Notes under the pieces: generated by a model
Seen by the model: only the letters and a program-made list of their open reading frames with translations
Database searches by the model: none
Told to the model about the DNA's origin: nothing
IMG/VR virus record: IMGVR_UViG_3300031787_000867
Coordinates: 1-23,321 of that record
Length of the DNA: 23,321 nt
From: a virus
Reading direction: 5' to 3' (one strand)
Shown here: piece by piece, positions 1-7,013 of the stretch
How the letters are laid out: every line of letters starts with the position of its first letter
Position numbering within the stretch: the first letter of the stretch is position 1
Translations under genes and position numbers: made by a program

Positions 1-1391
1 GCTTCGGTCTGTTCCACCTGATCGGCGGCTTTGCAAACAGCGCCACTAGCTTGATGCGTCAGCTCATCGACGCGGGCACCCTCTCTAACTTGCCGGGCGG
101 TCTGAAGTCCCGTGGTCTGCGGATCAAGGGCGACGACACTCCCATCGCACCGGGAGAGTTCCGCGATGTCGATATTGGCTCGGGCGCGCTGCGGGACAAC
201 ATCCTGCCCCTGCCCTACAAAGAACCCAGCGCTACGCTGTTCAACCTGCTGAACACGGTGGTGGAAGAAGGCCGGCGCTTCGCAGCGACTGCGGACATGA
301 AAGTGTCCGACATGTCCGCACAGGCTCCCGTTGGTACCACGCTGGCACTGATCGAGCGTCAGCTCAAGGTCCTCACGGCTGTGCAGGCTCGGGTGCACTA
401 CGCGCTCAAGCAAGAGCTGCAACTGATCAAGAACCTGATCCGCGACTACACGGACGACGCGTACACCTACGACCCCGACTCCAACGACGGCGCACCGCGT
501 CAGGTCAAGCAGTCGGACTACGACATGGTGGAGGTCATCCCCGTCTCGGACCCCAACGCTGCCACGCTGTCCCAGCGCCTCGTGCAGTACCAAGCGGTCA
601 TTCAGCTCTCGCAAACCGCGCCGGACATCTACAACCTGCCGCAGCTCCACCGTGGGATGCTGGAGGTGTTGGGTATCAAGAACGCGGACAAACTCGTGCC
701 CCTGCCGGAGGACCAGAAGCCCAAGGACCCGGTGACTGAGAACATGGCCTGTCTCAAGGGCGAGCCGCTCAAAGCGTTCCAGTACCAAGACCACGAGTCC
801 CATATCAAGGTGCACATGTCGGCCATGCAGGACCCGATCATCATGCAGCTTGTGGGACAGAACCCCCGCGCTCCGATGATCCAAGCAGCCATGATGGCGC
901 ACATCGCCGAGCACGTTGGCTTCGCTTACCGCCAGAAGATCGAGCAGCAGCTGGGCATGCCCCTGCCACCCGAGGACGAGAAACTGCCGCCGCAGATCGA
1001 GCTGTCGCTGTCTCAGATGATGGCCCAAGCCGCGCAGCAGGTGCTCCAGCAAAACCAAGCCATGGCGGCGCAGCAACAAGCTCAGCAGCAGGCGCAAGAC
1101 CCGGTGCTCCAGATGCAGCAGAAGGACTTGGAGATCAAAGAGAAGAAGGTGCTGGCCGACGCGGCTGCCAAGGCAGACGACCTCGAACTGCGCAAGCAAG
1201 AGCTGGATGCGCGCATGGAGTTGGAAGGCCGCAAGCTTACGGTGCAGGCTCAGAAAGACATGCTGACTCTGGCCGCCAATCAAGAACGAGAAGGCGTCCG
1301 CATGGGCGTCGATATCGCAAAGAGCAAAGCCCAAGCGGCGGCGCAAGCCCGTGCGCAAGCACAACAACAGAGGACCAAGCCTACTAAATGA
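1..1391 (+). CDS. Phage portal protein, C-terminal part (5' end outside the window)
   Basis: The reading frame is open from base 3 and has no convincing start inside the window; the TTG at 51 is internal, so this is a 5'-truncated gene with about 462 codons visible. I recognise the visible segment as the C-terminal half of a phage portal, the dodecameric ring at the capsid vertex through which DNA is packaged and ejected. Characteristic parts near the left edge are the GGLKSRGLRIKGDDTP and LPLPYKEPS stretches, followed by the helical VGTTLALIERQLKVLTAVQ region. The last 130 or so residues are rich in Gln, Ala, Lys and Glu and look like one long helix or coiled coil, as in P22-type portals with a C-terminal barrel. 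The gene ends in an ATGA overlap with the next ORF. Assignment is by family resemblance; the terminase is expected upstream but is not visible. Confidence 0.85.
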   Translation, partial: FGLFHLIGGFANSATSLMRQLIDAGTLSNLPGGLKSRGLRIKGDDTPIAPGEFRDVDIGSGALRDNILPLPYKEPSATLFNLLNTVVEEGRRFAATADMKVSDMSAQAPVGTTLALIERQLKVLTAVQARVHYALKQELQLIKNLIRDYTDDAYTYDPDSNDGAPRQVKQSDYDMVEVIPVSDPNAATLSQRLVQYQAVIQLSQTAPDIYNLPQLHRGMLEVLGIKNADKLVPLPEDQKPKDPVTENMACLKGEPLKAFQYQDHESHIKVHMSAMQDPIIMQLVGQNPRAPMIQAAMMAHIAEHVGFAYRQKIEQQLGMPLPPEDEKLPPQIELSLSQMMAQAAQQVLQQNQAMAAQQQAQQQAQDPVLQMQQKDLEIKEKKVLADAAAKADDLELRKQELDARMELEGRKLTVQAQKDMLTLAANQEREGVRMGVDIAKSKAQAAAQARAQAQQQRTKPTK

Positions 1392-1582
1392 TCCAAGACT
1401 TCGCACGCGTACTGCGCGACAAGATACGCACCGACATGAACAACTACGCCGATGACTTGGCCGGCGGGGCATGTCGCTCTTTTGACGAGTACCAAAAACT
1501 CTGTGGTGTCATTCAAGGTCTAGCCACTGCAGAGCGCCATCTCCTCGACCTTGCAGAGAAAGTTGAAAAATCAGATGAGTGA
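1388..1582 (+). CDS. Small conserved phage protein between portal and GroES-like gene
   Basis: A 64-residue protein whose ATG overlaps the portal stop codon (ATGA), which suggests translational coupling. It is predicted to be mostly helical and amphipathic: an N-terminal RVLRDKIRTDMNNYADDLAGG segment broken before a FDEYQKLCGVIQGLATAERH helix and an acidic tail. I see no membrane segment, signal peptide or catalytic motif. Its position between portal and head-assembly genes suggests a minor head or assembly role, but I do not recognise a characterised function. Its last eight bases overlap the start of the next gene, supporting it as a real translated gene in a packed operon. Confidence 0.7.
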   Translation: MIQDFARVLRDKIRTDMNNYADDLAGGACRSFDEYQKLCGVIQGLATAERHLLDLAEKVEKSDE

Positions 1583-2009
1583 AATCATTCTGCCGCCGGG
1601 CATTACGTTGCCCAAGCACGTCCAACCTCTTGATGCCCCTGAGGCGGATGCAGACAACGAAACCAAGGCCACGGCTTTGCCAACGCCCGCCGGTTACAAG
1701 CTGCTGTGTATCGTCCCAGAAGTTGATGAGAAGATTGCTGGCACGTCCCTCGACCTCGTTCGAGATGCCGCGACTTTGCGAGTAGAAGAACACGCCACCA
1801 CAGTGTTGTTCGTGCTCCGAGTCGGCCCCGACGCGTACAAAGATACCGCCAAGTTCCCCACAGGTGCGTGGTGCAAGGAAGGTGACTTTGTTCTCGTGCG
1901 TACCTACACCGGCACGCGGTTCAAGATTTTCGGAAAAGAGTTCCGAGTCCTGAACGACGATCAGGTGGAGTGTGTTGTTCAAGACCCTCGCGGGCTCACC
2001 CGCGCATAA
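1575..2009 (+). CDS. GroES-like co-chaperonin
   Basis: A 144-residue protein starting at the ATG at 1575 (MSEIILPPG); an in-frame TTG at 1551 gives only a poor alternative start. After an acidic linker of about 38 residues, the rest follows the GroES/Cpn10 pattern. There is a first beta strand (GYKLLCIVPEV), a mobile-loop-like stretch (EKIAGTSLDLVRDAATL), then VLRVGPDAY, GDFVLVRTYTGTRFKIFGKEF and a final strand (VECVVQDP). These match the order of GroES GEVLAVG, VGDIVIFNDGYG and ILAIVE. GroES caps GroEL during folding; phage homologues such as T4 gp31 serve capsid-protein folding. Its place just before the scaffold and capsid genes fits that role. The N-terminal extension is not part of the classical 97-residue GroES. 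Family membership is fairly secure; which protein it helps fold is inference. Confidence 0.8.
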   Translation: MSEIILPPGITLPKHVQPLDAPEADADNETKATALPTPAGYKLLCIVPEVDEKIAGTSLDLVRDAATLRVEEHATTVLFVLRVGPDAYKDTAKFPTGAWCKEGDFVLVRTYTGTRFKIFGKEFRVLNDDQVECVVQDPRGLTRA

Positions 2010-2018
2010 GGAGAGTTC

Positions 2019-2996
2019 ATGTCTGAATATAAGTTTCCCGACGAGCAAGACGACAACACTAGTGTTGACGTCGAGTCCAAGGAAGACAGCGAAGTAAAAG
2101 TCGGCGTTAATGCCGATGAAGTCGAGATCGAGATCGTCGATGACACCCCCGAGCGTGACCGTGGCCGCAAGCCGCTGGATCGTGAAGTGGCTGATCCGAC
2201 GGACGAGGAGATCGATGGCTACTCCGACAACGTCAAGAAGCGCATCAAGGAACTGACCCATGCGCGTCACGACGAACGCCGCGCTAAAGAATCTCTCCTG
2301 CGCGAGAAGCAAGAGCTAGAGCGTCTTGCACAGTACATGGCCCAAGAAAACCAGCGGCTCAAGCAATATGTGCAAACCGGGACCGAGCAGTACGCCGCGT
2401 CTCAGGTGCAAGTTGCGGAGTCTGAGCTGGAAAAGGCCAAGAGTCAGTTGCGCCAAGCCACCGAGTCTTTTGATTCGGACGCCATCATCGCGGCCCAAGA
2501 GGCCATGATGGAAGCTAAGATGAAAGTGCAACAGGCTAAATCTTTTAAGGCGCCCGCTTTACAAGAGCAAGAAGTTGAGGTACAACCCGCTTCACAACCT
2601 GCACCCCGGCAGGAACTGGACCAAAAAACCCTGAGCTGGCAGGCAAAAAACCAGTGGTTCGGTTCGCAGGGGTACGAGGAACTTACCAGCTTCGCACTGG
2701 GGCTGCATCAAAAACTGGTGAACTCGGGGGTAGACCCCCGCTCTGATGAGTACTTCGAGAGGATCGACTCTCGCATGAAGGACAAGTTTCCCGAAGTTTT
2801 CGGGGAGCAACGGTCCCAGCCGCAATCCGGCGGTGGCTCCAGAAAGCCTACGACGGTTGTTGCCCCGGCGTCTCGTTCGACGGGTGCAAAGAAAATCCAA
2901 CTCACGCCGAGGCAAGTCGCTTTGGCTAAAAAGTACGGACTGACCCCGCAGCAATACGCTGCTGAAGTAGCAAAACTGGAGAAATCGAATGGCTGA
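2019..2996 (+). CDS. Putative scaffolding protein
   Basis: A 325-residue protein preceded by a good ribosome binding site (AAGGAGAG a few bases upstream). Three regions can be seen. Residues 1-65 are very acidic (runs of D and E). Residues 70-180 are strongly helical and charged, predicted coiled coil, with heptad-like REKQELERLAQYMAQENQRL and later ESELEKAKSQLRQA. The C-terminal 45 residues are basic (KKIQLTPRQVALAKKYGL and on). An acidic N-terminus, coiled-coil middle and basic C-terminal helix-turn-helix directly upstream of the capsid gene is the usual architecture of phage scaffolds, whose C-terminus binds coat protein during procapsid assembly. No protease is visible nearby, so release could be by exit or by a protease encoded elsewhere. 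The function rests on architecture and position, as scaffold sequences diverge quickly. Its stop overlaps the next start by eight bases. Confidence 0.75.
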   Translation: MSEYKFPDEQDDNTSVDVESKEDSEVKVGVNADEVEIEIVDDTPERDRGRKPLDREVADPTDEEIDGYSDNVKKRIKELTHARHDERRAKESLLREKQELERLAQYMAQENQRLKQYVQTGTEQYAASQVQVAESELEKAKSQLRQATESFDSDAIIAAQEAMMEAKMKVQQAKSFKAPALQEQEVEVQPASQPAPRQELDQKTLSWQAKNQWFGSQGYEELTSFALGLHQKLVNSGVDPRSDEYFERIDSRMKDKFPEVFGEQRSQPQSGGGSRKPTTVVAPASRSTGAKKIQLTPRQVALAKKYGLTPQQYAAEVAKLEKSNG

Positions 2997-3447
2997 AACT
3001 TCTACCCGGACCCCTCGTGACCTCGTGTCACGCGACAAAAGTGCTCGTTTGGTGTACACCCCGCCGAACGCGCTTCCTGATCCGACACCCGAGCCCGGGT
3101 ATGTGTATCGCTGGATTGCGACGCACGTCCTTGGTGAGGCCCAGAACACGAACGTGTCTACCAAGATGCGTGAAGGTTGGGAGCCGGTGAAGGCGGCGGA
3201 CCATCCGGAACTGATGCTGGAAGGTAATGCGAAAACTGGCAACGTCGAACTCGGCGGCCTCATGCTCTGCAAGATGCCCCGTGAACGTGCGCAGGCCCGT
3301 GACGACTATTACGCAAACCAGAATCGCGCCCAGATGGAATCTGTCGATAACAGCTTCATGCGAAATAACGACCCGCGTATGCCTCTGTTCGCCGACCGCA
3401 AGTCGTCGGCCAGTCGCGGAAGCGGATTTGGTTCTGGTTCAAAGTAA
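2989..3447 (+). CDS. Conserved phage protein of the head module, function unknown
   Basis: A 152-residue soluble protein starting MAETSTRTP, overlapping the scaffold stop by eight bases. The middle is the best-defined part: PGYVYRWIATHVLG, then MREGWEPVKAADHPEL, then GNVELGGLMLCKMPRE leading into a helix that ends RDDYYANQNRAQME. The C-terminus is basic and low in complexity (Ser, Gly, Arg). I recognise the style of this protein from other uncultured phages, where it also sits just before the capsid genes, but I know no tested function. A minor virion protein or assembly factor is the likeliest role given its neighbours. No TM segment or signal peptide is present. Confidence 0.65.
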   Translation: MAETSTRTPRDLVSRDKSARLVYTPPNALPDPTPEPGYVYRWIATHVLGEAQNTNVSTKMREGWEPVKAADHPELMLEGNAKTGNVELGGLMLCKMPRERAQARDDYYANQNRAQMESVDNSFMRNNDPRMPLFADRKSSASRGSGFGSGSK

Positions 3448-3462
3448 TCTTTGGAGTTTTAA

Positions 3463-4089
3463 ATGGCTTCTACCGCTTCTCCCTACGGGCTACGACCCGT
3501 AAACCAGTTGGGTGGCACCCCCTATGCAGGTGCAACCCGCACTTACCTGATTGACCCGGCAGGTACCGCTTCGAACATTTACAACGGCTCGCCCGTGTAC
3601 GTGAACTCGTCCGGTTATCTGGCTGTGGCTACCGCCACCGGCGCTGACGCGACGACTAACGGCTTCCCTGTCGGCACCTCTAACACCGGTATCGTGGGTG
3701 TGTTCGTTGGCTGCTCGTACTACAACGCCCAAGGCCAATTGATCTTCTCCCAGTACTACCCCACCGGTGTGACTGGCGTGATCCAAGCCTCGGTTGTTGA
3801 CGATCCCAACGTGGTGTTCCAAGTCCAGTCCGCTGGCTCTGTGACGCAAGCCGCTGTGGGCGCGAACGTGTTCTTCAGCACTGGCGCTGTTGCCACTGGC
3901 AGCACCACCACGGGCAACTCCACGGCTTCTATCGTGGCAGGCGCTTCGGCTGTGACCACCACCGCAGCTTTCCGTGTTGTCGGGTTCCCCAACGTGCAAG
4001 GCTTCTCGGTTGTGGGCGACGCCTACACCGACGTCTATGTGAAGATCAACCCCGGCTATCACACATTTACCAACGCCGTTGGTCTGTAA
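3463..4089 (+). CDS. Probable capsid decoration or head-associated structural protein
   Basis: A 208-residue protein with a short leader containing TTTGGAG before the ATG. It starts with the MASTASPYGLRPVNQLGG segment and is then rich in Gly, Ala, Ser, Thr and Val with few charged residues, which predicts an all-beta virion protein. The N-terminal PYGLRPV..LGG.PYAGATR.Y pattern is familiar from a group of phage structural proteins encoded directly upstream of the major capsid gene. The composition and neighbourhood point to a decoration or head protein. It has no enzymatic motif, TM segment or signal peptide. It shares the preferred codons of the capsid gene (many GGC, ACC, AAC), consistent with high expression. 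The exact place in the particle is inference. Confidence 0.65.
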   Translation: MASTASPYGLRPVNQLGGTPYAGATRTYLIDPAGTASNIYNGSPVYVNSSGYLAVATATGADATTNGFPVGTSNTGIVGVFVGCSYYNAQGQLIFSQYYPTGVTGVIQASVVDDPNVVFQVQSAGSVTQAAVGANVFFSTGAVATGSTTTGNSTASIVAGASAVTTTAAFRVVGFPNVQGFSVVGDAYTDVYVKINPGYHTFTNAVGL

Positions 4090-4102
4090 GGAGTAACATA
4101 AA

Positions 4103-5032
4103 ATGGCTATCTCTCGTGCACAGCTACTTAAGGAACTCCTCCCCGGCCTGAACGCTCTGTTCGGTATGGAGTACGCTCGCTACGGCGAAGAGCACAAAGA
4201 AATCTACGAAATCGAAAAGTCTGAGCGTTCCTTTGAAGAGGAAACCAAGCTGGCCGGTTTCGGTGCTGCACCCGTCAAGAACGAAGGCTCTGCCATCGCT
4301 TACGACAACGCGCAGGAAGCTTTCACTGCTCGCTACACCCACGAAACCATCGCCCTTGGCTTCTCGATCACCGAGGAAGCTGTGGAAGACAACCTGTACG
4401 ACAGTCTGTCTGCCCGCTACACCAAGGCTCTGGCTCGTGGTATGTCCTACACCAAGCAGGTCAAGGGCGCTGCCGTCCTGAACAACGGCTTCAGCCAGAA
4501 CTACCTCGGTGGTGACGGCGTGTCCCTGTTCGGCGTGAACAGCTCCGGCACCCGTGTTGGTCACCCGCTGGTTGGCGGCGGCCAGAACTACAACAGCCCG
4601 ACCACTGGCGTCGATCTGAACGAAACCTCGCTGGAAAACGCCACGATTCAAATCGCTGCGTGGACCGATGAGCGTGGACTGCTGATCGCTGCCAAGCCGG
4701 TCAAGCTGGTGATTCCGCCGAGCCTGATGTTCGTTGCCAAGCGTCTGCTGGACACCGAACTGCGTGTTTCTACTGCTGACAACGACATCAACGCTATCAA
4801 GCAACTGGGCACCATCTCTGGCGGCTACACCGTCAACCACTTCTTGACCGACACGAACGCTTGGTTCCTGACCACGGACGTTCCCAACGGCATGAAGATG
4901 TTCGAGCGTGCAGCGCTGACCACCTCTATGGACGGCGACTTCGACACCGGCAACGTCCGCTACAAGGCCCGCGAGCGTTATTCGTTCGGCTGGTCTGATC
5001 CCCTCGGCATGTGGGGTTCTTCTGGTTCTTAA
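4103..5032 (+). CDS. Major capsid protein (HK97-fold, Mu gpT-like group)
   Basis: A 309-residue protein behind a strong ribosome binding site (TAAGGAGTAACATAAA before ATG). It begins with a helical segment (SRAQLLKELLPGLNALFG) and continues with IYEIEKSERSFEEETKLAGFG, then YTHETIALGFSITEEAVEDN, typical of capsid proteins with a long alpha helix and E-loop. Later AAKPVKLVIPPSLMFVAKRL and GMKMFERAALTTSMDGDFDTGN are the parts I recognise from the Mu-type major head group; the end is RYKARERYSFGWSDPLGMWG. The length suits an HK97-fold protein without a large N-terminal delta domain, in agreement with a separate scaffold gene. It is followed by a strong intrinsic terminator, as often seen for highly expressed coat genes. 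I am confident in the role; the exact subfamily is less certain. Confidence 0.9.
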   Translation: MAISRAQLLKELLPGLNALFGMEYARYGEEHKEIYEIEKSERSFEEETKLAGFGAAPVKNEGSAIAYDNAQEAFTARYTHETIALGFSITEEAVEDNLYDSLSARYTKALARGMSYTKQVKGAAVLNNGFSQNYLGGDGVSLFGVNSSGTRVGHPLVGGGQNYNSPTTGVDLNETSLENATIQIAAWTDERGLLIAAKPVKLVIPPSLMFVAKRLLDTELRVSTADNDINAIKQLGTISGGYTVNHFLTDTNAWFLTTDVPNGMKMFERAALTTSMDGDFDTGNVRYKARERYSFGWSDPLGMWGSSGS

Positions 5033-5049
5033 TCGACCGGAAACTATGG

Positions 5050-5076
5050 AAAAGGGGCCTTGTGCCCCTTTTTCTT
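5050..5076 (+). terminator. Intrinsic terminator after the major capsid gene
   Basis: A perfect nine-base-pair stem, AAAAGGGGC (5050-5058) pairing with GCCCCTTTT (5064-5072) around the loop CTTGT. It is followed by a T-rich run (TCTTTT). It begins 18 bases after the capsid stop. This is the clearest transcription stop signal in the window. It probably trims or attenuates read-through from the head operon into the downstream genes. Confidence 0.85.
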
Positions 5077-5088
5077 TTGCTGTATATT
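5060..5088 (+). promoter_or_regulatory. Weak sigma70-like promoter candidate in the post-capsid gap
   Basis: TTGTGC (5060-5065) and TATATT (5083-5088) are separated by exactly 17 bases, giving four of six matches to TTGACA and five of six to TATAAT. The -35 part lies inside the terminator hairpin. If active, it would restart transcription for the genes from 5180 on. Such matches arise by chance, so this is only a candidate. Confidence 0.25.
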
Positions 5089-5109
5089 GCTTCAAACCCG
5101 GGGTCATCC

Positions 5110-5156
5110 GGTGTTGCTGACAGGTCCCGGCCTGACGACATGCAGACAGCAGCACC
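5110..5156 (+). promoter_or_regulatory. Structured RNA leader upstream of the 5180 gene
   Basis: GGTGTTGCTG (5110-5119) can pair with CAGCAGCACC (5147-5156) over ten base pairs with one G-U. Inside it, CAGG (5121-5124) pairs with CCTG (5131-5134), giving a nested hairpin. The element ends 23 bases before the next ATG and lies in the only sizeable non-coding gap. It could be a 5' stabilising hairpin, a processing site or a translation regulator. I do not recognise a known riboswitch. The pairing is seen directly; the function is inference. Confidence 0.45.
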
Positions 5157-5179
5157 CCAACTCGCATGTGAGGTCATAA

Positions 5180-5719
5180 ATGGCTCGTACTACCTTCCAA
5201 GGTCCCGTCCGTTCGCTGGGCGGTATTTATCAACAGGGCCCCGCTGCCGTTGTCGCAATCACGGCCAGCACCACTCTGAATCCCATTGATCATGGCGGTC
5301 GCATTCTGACTGTTGGTGGCACTCTGGCTGCTAACGTCGTGCTGACGCTGCCCACGATCAACGCCTCGAACAACGACATCACCTCTGGCCCCGGTCAGGA
5401 CCCCAACACCCTGAACAACGAAGGTGTGGTTTACACCATCTGGGTTCCCACCACCATCGCCACCTCCTCGCTGAAGATCGGCACTGACGGCACCGACCGT
5501 TTTGTTGGCTCGGTTCTGTCCATCGACACCGATAGCTCGGGTGCCGCAGTGGGATTCACCGCTGGCGCTAACGACGACTTCATCAACCTGAACGGCGGCA
5601 CCACCGGCGGTGTGGCTGGCACTTGGATTCAGATCGTCGCTGTTGCCGCGCTGAAGTACATGGTCACCGGCACCGTGAATGGCACGGGCACTGTTGCCAC
5701 TCCGTTTGCAACCTCTTAA
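5180..5719 (+). CDS. Probable virion structural protein (beta-rich, decoration-like)
   Basis: A 179-residue protein, ATG preceded by GAGGTCATAA. It starts MARTTFQGPVRSLGG, contains many Thr, Gly, Val, Asn and Asp, and has almost no Lys or Arg in its second half, which suggests an all-beta, surface-exposed virion protein. The N-terminal FQGPVRS.GGI pattern is one I associate with small structural proteins near the capsid gene of uncultured phages. It is the first gene after the terminator and RNA leader and may be expressed separately from the head operon. No TM segment, signal peptide or enzyme motif is visible. Head fibre, decoration or neck protein are all possible. Confidence 0.55.
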   Translation: MARTTFQGPVRSLGGIYQQGPAAVVAITASTTLNPIDHGGRILTVGGTLAANVVLTLPTINASNNDITSGPGQDPNTLNNEGVVYTIWVPTTIATSSLKIGTDGTDRFVGSVLSIDTDSSGAAVGFTAGANDDFINLNGGTTGGVAGTWIQIVAVAALKYMVTGTVNGTGTVATPFATS

Positions 5720-5731
5720 TAGGGCCGCATC

Positions 5732-6022
5732 ATGACGATGCAATATGACGTTAAGTCAACCCATAGAAACTCCTCGGGGTCCATTTTTGGCTCCCGGGCG
5801 CGTATCAAGGGGTTTTCTATCTGCGCGACTGCCAGCCTAGCTGGCTCGTTGTTGCTGAAGGACGGCGGTTCCGGCGGGACCACGGTGATTGAAGTTGACA
5901 TCCCATCTAACTCCAACCCGAACTCGTTTTATATTTTGGTGCCGGGTGAGGGGGTGCTGTGCTCGACTGACATCTACGCATCGCTGACGAACATCGCCAG
6001 CGTCACGGTGTTCTATGGCTAA
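5732..6022 (+). CDS. Small beta-rich phage protein, function unknown
   Basis: A 96-residue protein starting MTMQYDVKSTHRN; a second in-frame ATG two codons later is an equally possible start. After a basic N-terminus (FGSRARIKGFSICA) it alternates short hydrophobic strands and turns (GSLLLKDGGSGGTTVIEVDIP, FYILVPGEGVLCSTDIYASL, ASVTVFYG), consistent with a small beta-sandwich. This kind of compact domain is frequent among phage head or neck accessory proteins, but I cannot name a family. It is 12 bases behind the previous gene, and its last eight bases overlap the start of the next gene. Confidence 0.55.
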   Translation: MTMQYDVKSTHRNSSGSIFGSRARIKGFSICATASLAGSLLLKDGGSGGTTVIEVDIPSNSNPNSFYILVPGEGVLCSTDIYASLTNIASVTVFYG

Positions 6023-6269
6023 GACCGCAGCATGGACTCGCAAGGAAGGCAAGAACCCCAAAGGCGGCCTGAACGCCAAGGGACGAGCCTCCTACAACGC
6101 AGCCAATCCGGGCAAGCCCGGCTTAAAGGCCCCTCAACCAGAGGGCGGCAAACGCCGCGACTCTTTCTGTGCCCGGATGACTGGCATGAAGAAAAAGCTG
6201 ACCTCGGCCAAGACCGCGAACGACCCCAATAGCCGGATCAACAAGAGCCTTCGGGCTTGGAAATGCTGA
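6015..6269 (+). CDS. Small basic phage protein (WTRKEGKNP...GGLN family, possibly DUF6321)
   Basis: An 84-residue, strongly basic protein (about one quarter Lys plus Arg). Its pattern is distinctive: AWTRKEGKNPKGGLNAKGR, then NPGKPGLKAPQPEGGKRR, then SFCARMTGMKKKLTSAKTAN and a terminal SRINKSLRAWKC. I recognise this arrangement from small proteins of many aquatic phages; I believe it is annotated as DUF6321, but I cannot verify that. The role is untested; the charge and lack of hydrophobic core suggest nucleic-acid or virion interaction. It overlaps the previous gene by eight bases and ends one base before the next ATG. Confidence 0.65.
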   Translation: MAKTAAWTRKEGKNPKGGLNAKGRASYNAANPGKPGLKAPQPEGGKRRDSFCARMTGMKKKLTSAKTANDPNSRINKSLRAWKC

Positions 6270-6270
6270 C

Positions 6271-6474
6271 ATGACTGAGAAAACAGAAACCGTTAAAAAC
6301 GTTCTGGACTTCGTGGCCGTGTTCACGGCGATTGGCTCGTTCTTGCAGATTCTTACCCCGGTGTTTGGTCTGATCGGCGCTATCGTGGGGGTCATGCGCA
6401 TCTACGAGATGGCGACCGGGAAAGAGTTTTCTACGCTTTGGCGCAAGAAGGCTGCTGATGCCGAGCACGAGTAA
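6271..6474 (+). CDS. Small membrane protein, possible class II holin
   Basis: A 67-residue protein with a charged N-terminus (MTEKTETVKN), one long hydrophobic stretch over residues 11-43 that could form one long or two short helices (VLDFVAVFTAIGSFLQILTP then VFGLIGAIVGVMRIY), and a basic, charged tail (KEFSTLWRKKAADAEHE). Length, topology and tail resemble class II phage holins such as T7 gp17.5. A more convincing three-TM holin is encoded next to the endolysin at 21499, so this one could be a second holin, an antiholin-like partner or an unrelated inner-membrane protein. It sits far from the endolysin among tiny basic proteins, which weakens the holin call. Confidence 0.5.
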   Translation: MTEKTETVKNVLDFVAVFTAIGSFLQILTPVFGLIGAIVGVMRIYEMATGKEFSTLWRKKAADAEHE

Positions 6475-6805
6475 GAAGCAGCACAACTTTATGGCTGCGG
6501 TGGCTAACAGCCCCGCGTTTGCCAAGAAGGCCGGAGTCCCCGCGAGCGTGGGGAAAGACTTCATCAACGCGGACAAGGGCCGCAAATTTAAAGAAGGTGG
6601 TGACACTATGGCTTCCAAAATGAATGCGGGCTTTATGGCGATGATGGCTAAGAAAAAAGGCATGCCCGCCAAGAAAATGGCTTCTGGTGGAATGACCAAG
6701 ATGGGCGCTGTGAAGACCGCCGCCCCCAGCAAAGACGGTATCGCGTCCAAAGGCAAAACCAAGGGCAAGATGGTCAAGATGGCCTACGGTGGCAAATCCT
6801 GCTAA
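6458..6805 (+). CDS. Basic small protein, DUF3008-like N-terminus plus Lys/Gly-rich repeat region
   Basis: A 115-residue protein starting in the tail of the previous gene (17-base overlap) behind AGAAGG. Residues 1-45 (SKKQHNFMAAVANSP, ASVGKDFINADKGRKF) resemble the small DUF3008-type family. The rest is Lys, Gly, Met and Ala rich, with the end of the cassette motif KDGIASKGKTKGKMV shared with the genes downstream. It then continues nine residues further to a GGKSC end. A second ATG at 6609, preceded by AAGAAGGTGG, could start a shorter protein of 65 residues (MASKMNAGF onward) in the same frame. Function unknown; basic composition suggests a nucleic-acid-associated or packaged protein. Confidence 0.6.
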   Translation: MPSTSKKQHNFMAAVANSPAFAKKAGVPASVGKDFINADKGRKFKEGGDTMASKMNAGFMAMMAKKKGMPAKKMASGGMTKMGAVKTAAPSKDGIASKGKTKGKMVKMAYGGKSC

Positions 6806-6813
6806 GGACTACC

Positions 6814-7011
6814 ATGTACGACGAACTTCAAGCCAAGAAGAAGCCTCGGGGCCTCAAGGGCGGCGTCTATACGGAGGATTCTGGCCTCCCGCCCCCGCAG
6901 GATATTGACGGCGGCTCTGCCCCCCGCAAGCCCAAACCTATGGCCAAAGGCGGCGTTACCCGTGCAGACGGATGCATTGTTAAAGGTCACACCAAAGGTC
7001 GGATGGTCTAA
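6814..7011 (+). CDS. Small basic protein ending in the shared C-terminal cassette
   Basis: A 65-residue protein, ATG eight bases after the previous stop with AAGGAC overlapping that stop. The first 42 residues are proline-, lysine- and glycine-rich and predicted disordered (AKKKPRGLKGG, LPPPQDIDGG). The last 23 residues are the cassette MAKGGVTRADGC then IVKGHTKGRMV. Nearly the same ending is used by the genes ending at 7217 and 7576 with unrelated N-termini. I recognise the ending as recurrent in small proteins of uncultured phages, but know no function. The N-terminus may be a linker for a functional C-terminal tag. Confidence 0.6.
   Translation: MYDELQAKKKPRGLKGGVYTEDSGLPPPQDIDGGSAPRKPKPMAKGGVTRADGCIVKGHTKGRMV
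6940..7011 (+). repeat. 24-codon C-terminal cassette, copy 1
   Basis: Encodes MAKGGVTRADGC then IVKGHTKGRMV and the stop. It is exactly 72 bases and aligns without gaps to copies at 7146-7217 and 7505-7576. Against copy 3 the DNA is largely conserved, including CCCGTGCAGACGG, so a fairly recent duplication or exchange is likely. Confidence 0.8.
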
Positions 7012-7013
7012 AA

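Noticed and set aside
1509-2312. Reverse open frame of 267 codons opposite the GroES-like and scaffold genes
   Set aside because: Both forward genes are supported by family pattern and ribosome binding sites. The antisense translation resembles nothing and is explained by codon bias.
4124-5167. Reverse open frame of 347 codons opposite the capsid gene
   Set aside because: The forward frame is a recognisable major capsid protein. GC-rich codon bias leaves the antisense free of stops, and the translation has no domain-like pattern.
5099-5179. Possible tRNA or tmRNA in the post-capsid gap
   Set aside because: The ten-pair stem encloses only one inner hairpin. There is no cloverleaf, T-loop GTTCRA pattern or CCA end.
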